DNA of 64,000 nt from Pusillimonas sp. DMV24BSW_D (lineage in GTDB: Bacteria; Pseudomonadota; Gammaproteobacteria; Burkholderiales; Burkholderiaceae_B). The DNA is taken from positions 2,790,001 to 2,854,000 of the forward strand of contig NZ_CP049990.1 of the NCBI RefSeq assembly GCF_011388195.1, written 5' to 3'. Below, piece after piece: positions 44,106-53,386 of this stretch (within the stretch, counting starts at the first letter, position 1; each line of letters starts with the position of its first letter). A program made the position numbers and the translations under genes. The notes under the pieces are model-generated. The model saw nothing but the letters and a program-made list of their open reading frames with translations. It had not been told where the DNA came from and did not search any database.

Positions 44106-44888
44106 CTAATCGAGCCCAAAATGTTTGCGATAGCGTTCATCAAGCCGGTTCATATCGAGCAAAACAGGAAAGTCAGCCGTGTTGAAATCGGGGTCCCAGG
44201 CCGGCTCGCCGCAAATCGTGGCACCCAGCTTCAGGTAACCTTTGATGAGCGGTGGAATACGCGCCGGCAGAGAACTGTTCAATCGCTCAACCGGATAACA
44301 ATGGCGTGGCACAACCCTGGGCACCTCTGGGCGTTCATTTAACATTTTGCAGGCTGTACGCCACACTTCCGCTGCGGTAACGCCATCGTCGCGTAAACTC
44401 ACGCTGGCACAACCCAACATATAGCGTAACCCCTGTTGTTTCATCAGAGTGGCAATACCCGACCACAACAACATGATGACCGATCCGTTCCGATAGTCGG
44501 CGTGGATGCAAGAGCGCCCCACCTCTGCCATATCGGAACGTAAAGACGCGAGCGTTGAAATATCAAACTCTGATTCAGAGTAGTAACCACCCGCCTTGGC
44601 AACATTGGTGGGCGGAAGAAACCGATACGTACCAACCACACGGCCTGTATTGATTTCTTTCACCATGACGTGTTCGCACCAAGGATCATAACGATCTGCA
44701 TCGAGACCGTCGACCGCGTCGGGAAACACCGCGTTCATTTCTTCGGTAAATACCTTGTACCTAAGCCGCTGAATTGCCTCCAGCTCTTCATTGGTGCGGG
44801 CCAGACCCATAACCAAGCCCTCTACGGGTGATTTAGGCCACACGGCAGCGGTATCGACAGTTGCGTTCACACGCACAAGCTCTAGCAT
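44106..44888 (-). CDS. GNAT-family acyltransferase, OlsB-like (ornithine N-acyltransferase)
   Basis: The 260-residue protein matches the acyl-ACP-using acetyltransferase_5 group that includes OlsB, which attaches a 3-hydroxy fatty acid to ornithine in ornithine-lipid synthesis. Landmarks are LRYKVFTEEM near residue 45, DPWCEHVMV, VGTYRFL, E-V-G-R-S-C-I-H-A-D-Y-R-N-G and the hydrophobic LGCASV strand. The ATG at 44888 has GGAG 8 bases upstream and is chosen over the GTG three codons earlier. No olsA gene adjoins it. Phosphate-free ornithine lipids replace phospholipids under phosphate starvation in some bacteria, which would suit the pst/ppk neighbourhood, but no Pho box is seen here. Confidence 0.7.
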   Translation of the reverse strand: MLELVRVNATVDTAAVWPKSPVEGLVMGLARTNEELEAIQRLRYKVFTEEMNAVFPDAVDGLDADRYDPWCEHVMVKEINTGRVVGTYRFLPPTNVAKAGGYYSESEFDISTLASLRSDMAEVGRSCIHADYRNGSVIMLLWSGIATLMKQQGLRYMLGCASVSLRDDGVTAAEVWRTACKMLNERPEVPRVVPRHCYPVERLNSSLPARIPPLIKGYLKLGATICGEPAWDPDFNTADFPVLLDMNRLDERYRKHFGLD

Positions 44889-44954
44889 AGATATCACTCC
44901 ACAAACACACCACGGATTATGTACGCCTAATATTTCAGGACTTTGATATTTACG

Positions 44955-46304
44955 TTACTGCTTTGTTAAATTCACTGCAACCAATTCTCGCACACATTGC
45001 TCGGCCAAGTCAGCCTCCTCAGCCTCAACCATTAAACGCAATTTTGGCTCGGTTCCGGAAGCCCTGATCAAAACCCGCCCCCGCTCACCCAACTTCTCCT
45101 CGACCCGCGCACGCGCCGCAAGCAAGCCGGCATGTTTTTCCCAGTCAATACCCGGCTCAAGCCCTACATTCACCATTTTTTGCGGGTACATATACAAGCC
45201 GGCCACCAATTCGGGCAAATCCAGGCCCGTTTTACGTATCGCCGTTAATACCTGCAGAGCGGCAATAATGCCATCTCCCGTGGTGTGACAGTCGAGGCTG
45301 AGCAAGTGACCGGAACTTTCCCCCCCGTAAAGCCAACCCTTTTGCTGCATCAGTTCAAGCACATAACGATCGCCGACGTTGGCGCGCGCGAAACCGACGC
45401 CCAATGCCTGCATCTGCTTTTCAAAACCCAGATTCGTCATGAGCGTACCCACAACGCCCGCAACCGGGCCGTTCGCCAGGCGCCCTTTCACCAAAACATA
45501 AAGCAACTCATCGCCGTTGTAGACGCGCCCGTCGGCATCAACCATTTGTAAACGATCGGCATCTCCGTCTAGTGCAATGCCCAGGTCGGCCCCTTCTTCA
45601 CGCACAGTGCGAGCCAGATTTTCAGGATGTAATGCGCCCACACCTTCATTAATATTGAATCCATCGGGTTGACAACCGATTTCCACTACTTCGGCACCGA
45701 GTTCACGAAACACGTGCGGCGCGATATGATAGGCCGCCCCATGAGCTGCATCGACAACCAAACGCAAATCCGACAAATCGAGATGATTGGGAAACGTGCT
45801 TTTGCAAAATTCAATATAGCGCCCTGCAGCGTCTTCGACTCGTCGGGCTCGACCCAATGATTCCGAACTAACACACCCCAATTCACCGTCAATGGCCGCC
45901 TCGATCTCAGACTCAATCGCATCGGGCAACTTCATGCCATAAGCAGAAAAAAACTTGATGCCGTTGTCATGATAAGGATTATGCGACGCGCTAATAACGA
46001 TACCGGCCGTCAGGCGCAAAGCACGTGTCAGATAAGCAACTGCGGGGGTTGGAACCGGCCCAGCCAACAGGACATCAACCCCGGCAGCCGATAACCCAGC
46101 TTCAAGTGCAGATTCAAGCATATACCCCGAGATGCGGGTATCTTTACCGATAATAACGGTTGGCCGTCCGCGACCATGCGTATGATGACGCGCCAACACC
46201 TGTCCGGCGGCAAAACCCAGCTTCAACGCGAAATAGGGATTAATCGTTGCCCCACCCACAACACCACGAACGCCGTCCGTACCAAAGTATTTTCGTTGAC
46301 TCAT
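44955..46304 (-). CDS. glmM: Phosphoglucosamine mutase
   Basis: GlmM converts glucosamine-6-phosphate to glucosamine-1-phosphate for peptidoglycan and lipopolysaccharide precursors. The 449-residue protein begins [10 protein letters not shown] and has the phosphoserine loop [10 protein letters not shown], the metal loop [11 protein letters not shown], the sugar loop GGESSGHL and the phosphate-contact [14 protein letters not shown] in segments. The start at 46304 overlaps the folP stop by four bases (ATGA), as in the conserved ftsH-folP-glmM operon. Confidence 0.97.
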   Translation of the reverse strand: MSQRKYFGTDGVRGVVGGATINPYFALKLGFAAGQVLARHHTHGRGRPTVIIGKDTRISGYMLESALEAGLSAAGVDVLLAGPVPTPAVAYLTRALRLTAGIVISASHNPYHDNGIKFFSAYGMKLPDAIESEIEAAIDGELGCVSSESLGRARRVEDAAGRYIEFCKSTFPNHLDLSDLRLVVDAAHGAAYHIAPHVFRELGAEVVEIGCQPDGFNINEGVGALHPENLARTVREEGADLGIALDGDADRLQMVDADGRVYNGDELLYVLVKGRLANGPVAGVVGTLMTNLGFEKQMQALGVGFARANVGDRYVLELMQQKGWLYGGESSGHLLSLDCHTTGDGIIAALQVLTAIRKTGLDLPELVAGLYMYPQKMVNVGLEPGIDWEKHAGLLAARARVEEKLGERGRVLIRASGTEPKLRLMVEAEEADLAEQCVRELVAVNLTKQ

Positions 46305-47140
46305 TCTTCTATTCCATTTTCTACCGCCTGCCACACCTTAATGGCATCCAGCGTAAGCGCAACATCGTGTACCCGCACTATTTTCGCACCTCTGGCAATA
46401 CCCGCCAAGGCACCGGCCACACTGCCCCCCAGACGATCGCGCGCCTCACGGCCGGTAACATGCCCAATCATCGATTTGCGGGATAATGCCACCACCAATG
46501 GATAATCGCCAAACTGCAATTCGGCAACCCTGCGTAACAACGTATAATTTTGTGCGGCTGTTTTACCAAACCCAAATCCAGGGTCAATCACCACTCTGGA
46601 GGCGCTCACGCCTGCGGTCAGCAATGCTTCTACCCGTTCTACCAGGAAAGCACGGACATCCGCCACAACGTCATCGTAACGGGGCGCGCTCTGCATTGTT
46701 CGCGGCTCGCCCTGCATGTGCATCACACACAAACCACAATTCGAATCGGTGACGGCCTCGATCGCACCTGGCTGCCGGAACCCATAAATATCGTTGATCA
46801 TGTCTGCCCCAGCCTGCAAAGCGCGCCGCATAACAAACGGCTTGAACGTGTCGACGGAAATCGGCACATCATGCGGCCTTAGCGCTTCAATAACAGGCAA
46901 TAGACGTTGAAGCTCTTGTTCCACATCGACCGGTTGCGCCCCGGGGCGGGTTGATTCGGCTCCGATATCAATAATATCGGCTCCTTCATCGATCAGGCGA
47001 CGCGCATGGGCAATGGCCCGGTCTGTTTGGAAATGTAATGAACCATCCGAAAAAGAATCCGGCGTGATGTTCAGGATACCCATAACAAGCGGGCGCTTGA
47101 ACGTCAGTTCAAAGCGCCCGCACAACAATGTTGAATTCAT
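46301..47140 (-). CDS. folP: Dihydropteroate synthase
   Basis: FolP joins 4-aminobenzoate to hydroxymethyl-dihydropterin diphosphate in folate synthesis. The 279-residue TIM barrel has the signatures [13 protein letters not shown] and [12 protein letters not shown], then [15 protein letters not shown] and the [11 protein letters not shown] loop. It follows ftsH by 21 bases and overlaps glmM. Confidence 0.97.
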   Translation of the reverse strand: MNSTLLCGRFELTFKRPLVMGILNITPDSFSDGSLHFQTDRAIAHARRLIDEGADIIDIGAESTRPGAQPVDVEQELQRLLPVIEALRPHDVPISVDTFKPFVMRRALQAGADMINDIYGFRQPGAIEAVTDSNCGLCVMHMQGEPRTMQSAPRYDDVVADVRAFLVERVEALLTAGVSASRVVIDPGFGFGKTAAQNYTLLRRVAELQFGDYPLVVALSRKSMIGHVTGREARDRLGGSVAGALAGIARGAKIVRVHDVALTLDAIKVWQAVENGIEE

Positions 47141-47161
47141 TCGTAAGACAAAAAATAAGGT

Positions 47162-49084
47162 CTAAGCAGGATTGGTTGCCGTATCGGAGCCACCTTCTTT
47201 ATTATCGGAGGCCGATACCCCCTCGGAAGGCGTACTGCCCGAAGACGAGTCGTCGGAGGACTCATCCAAACCTTTGGGAGGCCGAGGTGGACGACCAGAC
47301 ATAATATCGTCGATTTGATCAGAGTCGATCGTTTCCCACTCCAGCAGTGCTTTGGTCATGGCTTCCATTTTGTCGCGGTTACCCTCGATAATGTCACGCG
47401 CTATCGTGTACTGCTGATCGATGATATTACGAATTTCCTGATCAACCTTTTGCATGGTGGACTCAGACACATGGGTTGTTTTCGTTACACTGCGCCCCAA
47501 AAAGACCTCGCCTTCGTTTTCGGCATACACCATGGGCCCAAGAGATTCAGTCATGCCGTAACGTGTTACGATATCGCGTGCGATGGCCGTTGCCCGTTCG
47601 AAGTCGTTCGACGCACCCGTCGTCATTTGATTCATGAACACTTCTTCAGCAATACGTCCCCCGAACAACACCGCAATGGTGTTCAGCAAACGCTCCTTGT
47701 CCATACTATAGCGATCACCTTCAGGCAACTGCATGGTAACGCCCAATGCACGGCCATGTGGAATGATAGTAACTTTATGGACCGGATCTGTTTTCGGCAA
47801 CGAACGCGCCACCAGCGCGTGGCCGGACTCGTGGTAAGCCGTATTACGCCGTTCTTCCTCGGGCATGACAAGCCCACGGCGTTCAGCGCCCATAATAATC
47901 TTGTCTTTGGCTTTTTCGAAGTCTTGCATGTCAACGGTACGACCACTGCGCCGTGCCGCAAATAATGCAGCCTCATTCACCAGGTTAGCCAAATCCGCAC
48001 CGGAAAAACCAGGTGTGCCGCGCGCCAGCACATGGGCGTCGACGTTAGTTGAAAGCGGCACTTTACGCATGTGCACTTTCAGAATTTGTTCACGGCCACG
48101 AATATCCGGCAGACCCACTACAACCTGGCGGTCGAAACGGCCGGGACGCAATAACGCCGGGTCGAGCACATCGGGACGATTAGTAGCAGCAATAACCAAA
48201 ACGCCCTGCCCGGTCTCAAAGCCATCCATTTCAACCAGCAATTGGTTCAAGGTTTGTTCGCGCTCGTCGTTACCACCGCCCAAACCTGCACCGCGCTGAC
48301 GACCCACGGCATCGATTTCATCGATAAAAATAATGCAAGGAGCCTGCTTCTTTGCGTTTTCGAACATGTCGCGAACGCGCGCCGCGCCCACGCCGACGAA
48401 CATTTCAACGAAATCCGAACCGGAAATGCTGAAAAACGGTACTTTCGCTTCACCGGCAATAGCCTTGGCCAGCAAAGTTTTACCAGTACCCGGTGACCCG
48501 ACAAGCAGAACGCCGCGTGGAATACGCCCGCCCAGACGCTGGAACTTGGTGGGGTCGCGCAGGAAATCAACCAGTTCCTTAACGTCTTCCTTGGCCTCAT
48601 CGCAGCCCGCCACATCAGCAAACGTAATATTGTTGGTGTTTTCGTCCATCATTCGGGCACGTGATTTACCGAAACTGAACGCACCACCCTTGCCGCCACC
48701 CTGCATTTGGCGCATGAAGAAAATCCATACTGCGATTAACAGCAACATGGGGAACCAGGAGATAAACACACTGGTAAGGAAGGAGGGCTCTTCCCGGGCT
48801 TTGCCGGAAACCTGCACACCCGACTTGACCAGTTCCGGCACCATCCAGAGATCACCCGGGGAAGTTAATGTGTAAGGACGACCGGATTCAGGCGTCACGT
48901 GTAGCGTGTCCCCCTGGATATCCACCTTGGAAATACGCCCAGCCCGGGCGTCATCCATGAACTGGGTATATGTGACGGTTTCAGACGTGGTCACACGACC
49001 ATCGAACTGCTTAAAAACCGTAAACAGCACCAGCGCAATCACCATCCAGATTGCGACTTTGGAAAACGAGTTGTTCAACGCCAA
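47162..49084 (-). CDS. ftsH: ATP-dependent zinc metalloprotease FtsH
   Basis: FtsH is a membrane-bound AAA+ protease that degrades misassembled membrane proteins and regulators such as LpxC. The 640-residue chain has two membrane helices (about 7-24 and 103-123) around a periplasmic domain. The AAA module has Walker A GSPGTGKT, Walker [12 protein letters not shown] and the second-region-of-homology segment. The peptidase domain carries the zinc motif HESGHALVA. The C-terminal tail is acidic and serine-rich. It lies between rlmE and folP, as in most betaproteobacteria. Confidence 0.98.
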   Translation of the reverse strand: MALNNSFSKVAIWMVIALVLFTVFKQFDGRVTTSETVTYTQFMDDARAGRISKVDIQGDTLHVTPESGRPYTLTSPGDLWMVPELVKSGVQVSGKAREEPSFLTSVFISWFPMLLLIAVWIFFMRQMQGGGKGGAFSFGKSRARMMDENTNNITFADVAGCDEAKEDVKELVDFLRDPTKFQRLGGRIPRGVLLVGSPGTGKTLLAKAIAGEAKVPFFSISGSDFVEMFVGVGAARVRDMFENAKKQAPCIIFIDEIDAVGRQRGAGLGGGNDEREQTLNQLLVEMDGFETGQGVLVIAATNRPDVLDPALLRPGRFDRQVVVGLPDIRGREQILKVHMRKVPLSTNVDAHVLARGTPGFSGADLANLVNEAALFAARRSGRTVDMQDFEKAKDKIIMGAERRGLVMPEEERRNTAYHESGHALVARSLPKTDPVHKVTIIPHGRALGVTMQLPEGDRYSMDKERLLNTIAVLFGGRIAEEVFMNQMTTGASNDFERATAIARDIVTRYGMTESLGPMVYAENEGEVFLGRSVTKTTHVSESTMQKVDQEIRNIIDQQYTIARDIIEGNRDKMEAMTKALLEWETIDSDQIDDIMSGRPPRPPKGLDESSDDSSSGSTPSEGVSASDNKEGGSDTATNPA

Positions 49085-49165
49085 CCTCCTGAAAATACCG
49101 GGCCAGACAAAACTGACAGAAATCTGACCAACCGCTGATAAGCCATTCTAACCTGTCCGACGGTT

Positions 49166-49822
49166 TTATGGGGAAACCCTGACACCCGTAGACTTAAGAC
49201 GTTGCCCTACAAGAAAAGTTTCTGAAGACTTATCGCGCGACGCCTTGGGTTTGCGCTCTACCACACGTACAAAGTGTTGTTTGAACATCTGGACGATCTG
49301 AGAAAACCCACTGCCGTGAAACGCCTTCACAATCAGCGCACCATCGGGCTTCAGATGACTCATCGAAAACTCAAGCGCCAACTCACAAAGATGCTGGATA
49401 CGTGCGGAATCTGCAGCCCCTACACCCGATAAGTTGGGGGCCATATCGGAAATCACAAGGTCAACCCTCGAACCACCCAACATTTCCTCAAGCTGACGCA
49501 GCACACTTTCCTCACGAAAGTCTCCCTGAATAAACTCCACCCCGGCAATCGGCTCCATGGGTAATAGATCTAGTGCGATAATACGCCCATCGACTCGCCC
49601 ACCGGCTCCAAGCAATCGCTCGCGTACAACCTGCGACCAACTGCCCGGTGTTGCACCCAGGTCAACCACAATGTCACCCTTACGCAACAGTTTTTCGGTG
49701 TCCAGTATTTCGGTTAATTTGTATGCCGCGCGTGCGCGATAACCCTTTTGTTGCGCCATTTTCACAAAAGGGTCGTTAATATGCTGGTGAACCCAGTTTT
49801 TCGAGAATTTTTTCTTCGCCAT
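49166..49822 (-). CDS. rlmE: 23S rRNA (uridine2552-2'-O)-methyltransferase
   Basis: RlmE (FtsJ/RrmJ) methylates U2552 in the ribosomal A loop using S-adenosylmethionine. The 218-residue protein has RARAAYKL with the first catalytic lysine, [12 protein letters not shown] as SAM motif [12 protein letters not shown] with the catalytic aspartate, VKAFHGSGF with the second lysine and a C-terminal SSETFLVG with the glutamate. It precedes ftsH. Its start codon is only 17 bases from that of the divergent yhbY. Confidence 0.96.
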   Translation of the reverse strand: MAKKKFSKNWVHQHINDPFVKMAQQKGYRARAAYKLTEILDTEKLLRKGDIVVDLGATPGSWSQVVRERLLGAGGRVDGRIIALDLLPMEPIAGVEFIQGDFREESVLRQLEEMLGGSRVDLVISDMAPNLSGVGAADSARIQHLCELALEFSMSHLKPDGALIVKAFHGSGFSQIVQMFKQHFVRVVERKPKASRDKSSETFLVGQRLKSTGVRVSP

Positions 49823-49827
49823 TCCCT

Positions 49828-49833
49828 TACAAT
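49828..49833 (+). promoter_or_regulatory. Candidate -10 for leaderless yhbY transcript
   Basis: TACAAT ends six bases before the yhbY ATG, which would place transcription initiation on the A of the start codon. No Shine-Dalgarno sequence is visible before this ATG, and the -35 region would lie inside rlmE and is weak. Confidence 0.4.
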
Positions 49834-49839
49834 CTCTTT

Positions 49840-50430
49840 ATGCCGAAATTAGAACTTACTTCGCAAGAACGCAGCGCACTTCGCGCCCGCGCCCACCCTT
49901 TGCGCCCCGTCGTTTTACTTGGCGACAAGGGCCTCACCGAGGCCGTCATCAAGGAAATCGATCGTAATCTTACCGCGCACCAACTTATTAAAGTGAAAGC
50001 CGCCGGTGAAGATCGCGACTCCCGTCAGGAAATGCTTGACACTTTATGCGAAACCTTATCGTGTGCACCCGTTCACCATTTGGGCAAAACATTAATTCTG
50101 TATCGCCCCAATGAGTCGGAATTGGCCGCTCAAGCTGCCGATTTACAGACCCGCGCCGTGCGCAGGGCATCGGAGCCTCACACGCCTAAAAAACTGGCAG
50201 CATCGGGCATCACACGCACCCGCAAAGGTGAAATCGCAAAGCGTGCAGCCCGTAAAACAGAGCGTCTTGAAGAAGCCGCTCCGCAAGCGCGAAGAGCCGC
50301 GTCAATGGACGGCCTGCAAAAACCCGGTATGCGTAAAGTTGCCGGCTCACATGGCATTCCCAGACGATCCGGCAGCGCGCTGTCTTTGAAGGCCGGCGCC
50401 CGGCGGCGCCTGGGCACCAGAAGCCGTTAA
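49840..50430 (+). CDS. yhbY: YhbY/CRM-domain ribosome-associated RNA-binding protein with long basic tail
   Basis: The first ~95 residues form a CRM domain as in E. coli YhbY, which binds pre-50S particles: SQERSALRARAHPLRPVVLLG in segments, GLTEAVIKEID, and HQLIKVKAAGEDR. E. coli YhbY ends there. This protein continues for about 100 residues of very basic, low-complexity sequence rich in Arg, Lys and Ala, with no hydrophobic core, probably a disordered RNA-binding tail. It is divergent from rlmE, and both concern the large ribosomal subunit. Confidence 0.9.
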   Translation: MPKLELTSQERSALRARAHPLRPVVLLGDKGLTEAVIKEIDRNLTAHQLIKVKAAGEDRDSRQEMLDTLCETLSCAPVHHLGKTLILYRPNESELAAQAADLQTRAVRRASEPHTPKKLAASGITRTRKGEIAKRAARKTERLEEAAPQARRAASMDGLQKPGMRKVAGSHGIPRRSGSALSLKAGARRRLGTRSR

Positions 50431-50450
50431 GCTTTGTGTTGCGGCCTGCT

Positions 50451-50484
50451 AAAAACAAAAGCCCGTCACGCTATGGGTGCGGGC
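50451..50484 (-). terminator. Rho-independent terminator of greA
   Basis: On the minus strand GCCCGCACCC...GTGACGGGC forms an interrupted GC-rich stem, followed by TTTTGTTTTT. It lies 62 bases beyond the greA stop and before the end of the convergent yhbY gene. Confidence 0.75.
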
Positions 50485-50545
50485 CTGCAACAAAATTGCG
50501 CCATCAAGCGCTTGCCTGACGCATGAGTAACGCCGGGCTGACTAA

Positions 50546-51022
50546 TCAGACATAGCTGATCGACAAGACTTCGTACTCACGCACACCCGAGGGCGCCTGA
50601 ACCTCAACAACATCGCCTTCCGAACGACCAATTATTGCACGGGCGACCGGACTGGAAATAGAGATGCGATTTTCGCGGATATCCGCCTCAATATCACCCA
50701 CAATCTGGTAACGGACTCGTTGCCCTGATTCCAGGTCCTCGATTTCCACAGTTGCGCCAAATACCGCCTTGCCCTCGGTATCAAGTGTCGAGGGGTCAAT
50801 AACTTGCGCATTCGACAAGGTTCCTTCCAACTCTTTGATACGACCTTCCACAAACGCCTGCCTTTCACGCGCAGCATCGTACTCGGCGTTCTCCGACAGA
50901 TCGCCTTGAGCACGCGCTTCGGCAATGGCATTAATGACCTCGGGCCGTTCCACGGTTTTCAATCGATGTAATTCTTGTTGTAAGCGCTCAACACCGCTTA
51001 CTGTCAACGGAATCGCAGACAT
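50546..51022 (-). CDS. greA: Transcription elongation factor GreA
   Basis: GreA rescues backtracked RNA polymerase by stimulating transcript cleavage. The 158-residue protein has the N-terminal coiled coil with ARAQGDLSENAEYDAARERQAF in segments, carrying the acidic tip (Asp and Glu of D-L-S-E-N-A-E-Y), and a C-terminal FKBP-like domain with ISISSPVARAIIGRSEGDVV. Length and motifs are normal. In related genomes it follows carB directly; here an SDR and a permease gene lie between. Confidence 0.97.
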   Translation of the reverse strand: MSAIPLTVSGVERLQQELHRLKTVERPEVINAIAEARAQGDLSENAEYDAARERQAFVEGRIKELEGTLSNAQVIDPSTLDTEGKAVFGATVEIEDLESGQRVRYQIVGDIEADIRENRISISSPVARAIIGRSEGDVVEVQAPSGVREYEVLSISYV

Positions 51023-51101
51023 AATGCTTCCTGAATAAAGTAAAAAGACGCCCCGAGAGGAGCGCCGGATTGATCACAACAAAGTTGTGGAGACAAAGCA
51101 A

Positions 51102-51126
51102 ATCCCCGGATCGAAGAACCGGGGAT
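51102..51126 (-). terminator. Hairpin terminator downstream of the uracil-type permease
   Basis: ATCCCCGG and CCGGGGAT pair around a 9-base loop. On the minus strand the tract TTTGCTTTG follows. It is 69 bases past the permease stop. Confidence 0.6.
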
Positions 51127-51194
51127 CTGGGGTTATTGTCGGCAAAGTTCAGATAAAAAGCAAGTCATTAGGTTAAACGAATTAAAACTAATGG

Positions 51195-52520
51195 TTATAG
51201 CGATTTTCCACGACTGCCAATTCGTAAGAGCGCATACAAAATAATCGCGCCAAATGTAGCCGTACCGATGCCGTCCAGGCGGAACGCACCCAACTGAAGC
51301 CCAAAATTACCCGCGCCCAGGACCAACGTAACCGATGCCACAATCAAATTGCGATTATTGGTGAAATCAACCTGATTAACCACCCAGATACGGGCACCTG
51401 CAATGGCAATGAGCCCAAAAACCACAATTGACATGCCGCCCAGGACCGGCCCTGGAATTAATTGAATCAACGCACCAAACTTGGGTGAAAAGCCAAGAAA
51501 AATAGCGATTAAAGCCGCAATAACAAAAACCAACGACGCGTAAATACGGGTCACGGTCATGACACCAATATTCTCGGCATAGGTTGTAACGCCTGTTCCC
51601 CCAACGGCGCCCGACACCATAGTGGCAACGCCGTCCCCAACGAATGCCCGGCCCAGATACTTATCAAGATTTTGGCCTGTCATGGCGCTGACAGCCTTGA
51701 TATGCCCCAAATTTTCAGCAACAAGAATAATGGCAACCGGGGCAATGACGCTCATGGCGCCAACTTCGAAAACCGGGCTGGAGAAAGTGGGCAGACCGAA
51801 CCACGCCGCGCTTGCTACACCGCTGAAATCCATTGGGGTACCGAAACCCATGCCGTTAGCCAAAACCCAATACAGAAAACAAGCCAAAAGCAAGCCAACC
51901 AGAATAAGCAGCCGTTGCGTAACCCCTCGCGTATAGACCGCTACGCCGCCCACGCATAAAACGGTTAACAACGCCATAAGTGCTTCGAAAGTGGTACCGC
52001 CCATCGCCCCTTTTACGGCAATAGGTGCCAGGTTCAAGCCAATGACGGCCACAATGGAGCCAGTAACAACCGGCGGCATCCAATTGTCGATCCAATTGGC
52101 GCCGTCACCGGAACGCGCGTTAATCCACCAAACGATCAGGCCAATAACCGTATACACGACCCCACAGGCAATAATAGCCCCCAGCGCCACGCCGATATTG
52201 GCATTGGGCCCGGCGCCGGCATAGCCGGTAACCGCAATGACGCCGCCAATAAATGCAAAGCTCGATCCTAAATAACTGGGAACACGTCCGCCTACAAAGA
52301 AAAAGAAAATGAGGGTACCGATACCCGACATGAGAATCGCGACATTGGGATCAAAACCCATTAAAAGCGGCGCAAGAATCGTGGAGCCAAACATAGCCAC
52401 CACGTGCTGTGCGCCCATCGCAACGTTTTGAGGCCACGACATGTACTCATTGGGCTGAACCACCCCTCCCTGGGCATCCGGGCTGACTTTACGCCAAGCT
52501 GGGAAATAAGAATCTGACAT
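51195..52520 (-). CDS. NCS2-family uracil/xanthine-type permease
   Basis: The 441-residue inner-membrane carrier belongs to the NCS2 (UraA/RutG) family. Landmarks are QHVVAMFGSTILAPLLMG in the first helix, the PSYLGSSFAFIGGV half-helix, VAENLGHIKAVSAMTG with the substrate-binding glutamate, and GGTGVTTYAENIGVM. About 14 membrane segments are expected. The nearby carAB genes make a pyrimidine substrate attractive. No PyrR- or uracil-type leader was recognised upstream. Confidence 0.85.
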   Translation of the reverse strand: MSDSYFPAWRKVSPDAQGGVVQPNEYMSWPQNVAMGAQHVVAMFGSTILAPLLMGFDPNVAILMSGIGTLIFFFFVGGRVPSYLGSSFAFIGGVIAVTGYAGAGPNANIGVALGAIIACGVVYTVIGLIVWWINARSGDGANWIDNWMPPVVTGSIVAVIGLNLAPIAVKGAMGGTTFEALMALLTVLCVGGVAVYTRGVTQRLLILVGLLLACFLYWVLANGMGFGTPMDFSGVASAAWFGLPTFSSPVFEVGAMSVIAPVAIILVAENLGHIKAVSAMTGQNLDKYLGRAFVGDGVATMVSGAVGGTGVTTYAENIGVMTVTRIYASLVFVIAALIAIFLGFSPKFGALIQLIPGPVLGGMSIVVFGLIAIAGARIWVVNQVDFTNNRNLIVASVTLVLGAGNFGLQLGAFRLDGIGTATFGAIILYALLRIGSRGKSL

Positions 52521-52603
52521 TGAAATGCCTTTTTAAAGTGTTGTTGATATTGAAATTTTTTACAGCTGGGCGTGAGTTTAAGGGTGTGTACGCACAACCG
52601 CAA

Positions 52604-53365
52604 CTATTCTGATGCCCGCGGCTTGCGCTTTCGCTTTTGCGCCGCCCGGTCATAAAGGAAATTCGGTACCAAACCAAGCAATCGCCCCACCCACGCCATT
52701 TGCCAGGGTATAACGCGATAACCGTCGCCCCGTTCAATCGCTTTGGCCGCACGCTCGGCAAACGCATCAACCGGCATTAAAAACGGCATATGGTAGGGAT
52801 TGCGTGCCGTCATGGGCGTGTCAATAAACCCGGGAGCCAACGTGACGACCTTTATCCCGGTATTGGCAAGCTCTACTCGCAAACTTTCACAATAATTGCG
52901 CACGGCGGCCTTTGATGCACTGTAAGCACCTGCACCCGGCAAGCCCCGAACGCCGGCAACACTGCCCACCGCAACCAATCGGCCGTCTGATCTGGCTTTC
53001 ATGCCGGCAATGAATGGCTCGAATGTCGCCACGGTGGCCATCACATTGGTCTGCATAATGCGCTGAAAGATATCGAAATCCTCCTCGGCCTCGGTCAGCG
53101 TTCCAACACTGATACCCGCCGATGCGATTACGACATCAACCGGCCCGGTTGCCTGAAAAGCATGCGCGGCCTCATGCAAGGCAACGCGATTGTTTACATC
53201 AAGCGCATAGGTTTGATGGTGTTCGCCCTCTACCGAGTCAATCACCTTTTGAAGCGCATCAGCTCGACGGGCAACCAAACCCAACTCACATCCTTGAGCG
53301 GCATAAAAACGGGCGAGCGCGGCGCCAATGCCGCTGCTCGCCCCGGTAATGAACACGCGCTTCAC
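52604..53365 (-). CDS. Short-chain dehydrogenase/reductase of unknown substrate
   Basis: This 253-residue classical SDR has the NAD(P) motif TGASSGIG at residues 7-14, an N-A-x-I-like S-A-G-I-S segment near 87, the catalytic Ser in VAVGSVAG and Tyr/Lys in YSASKAAV. The C-terminal region is basic and hydrophobic (W-V-G-R-L-L-G-L-V-P), suggesting membrane association as in YqjQ-like relatives. It starts 21 bases after the carB stop and may be co-transcribed. Nothing links it functionally to arginine or pyrimidine synthesis. Confidence 0.82.
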   Translation of the reverse strand: MKRVFITGASSGIGAALARFYAAQGCELGLVARRADALQKVIDSVEGEHHQTYALDVNNRVALHEAAHAFQATGPVDVVIASAGISVGTLTEAEEDFDIFQRIMQTNVMATVATFEPFIAGMKARSDGRLVAVGSVAGVRGLPGAGAYSASKAAVRNYCESLRVELANTGIKVVTLAPGFIDTPMTARNPYHMPFLMPVDAFAERAAKAIERGDGYRVIPWQMAWVGRLLGLVPNFLYDRAAQKRKRKPRASE

Positions 53366-53386
53366 TAACCTGGCCCGCCTGTGGCG

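Noticed and set aside
52580-52600. A further NicR-type site (GTGTGTACGCAC) before the uracil-type permease
   Set aside because: Only 11 of 18 positions match the nicC palindrome and the flanks disagree; this is within chance.
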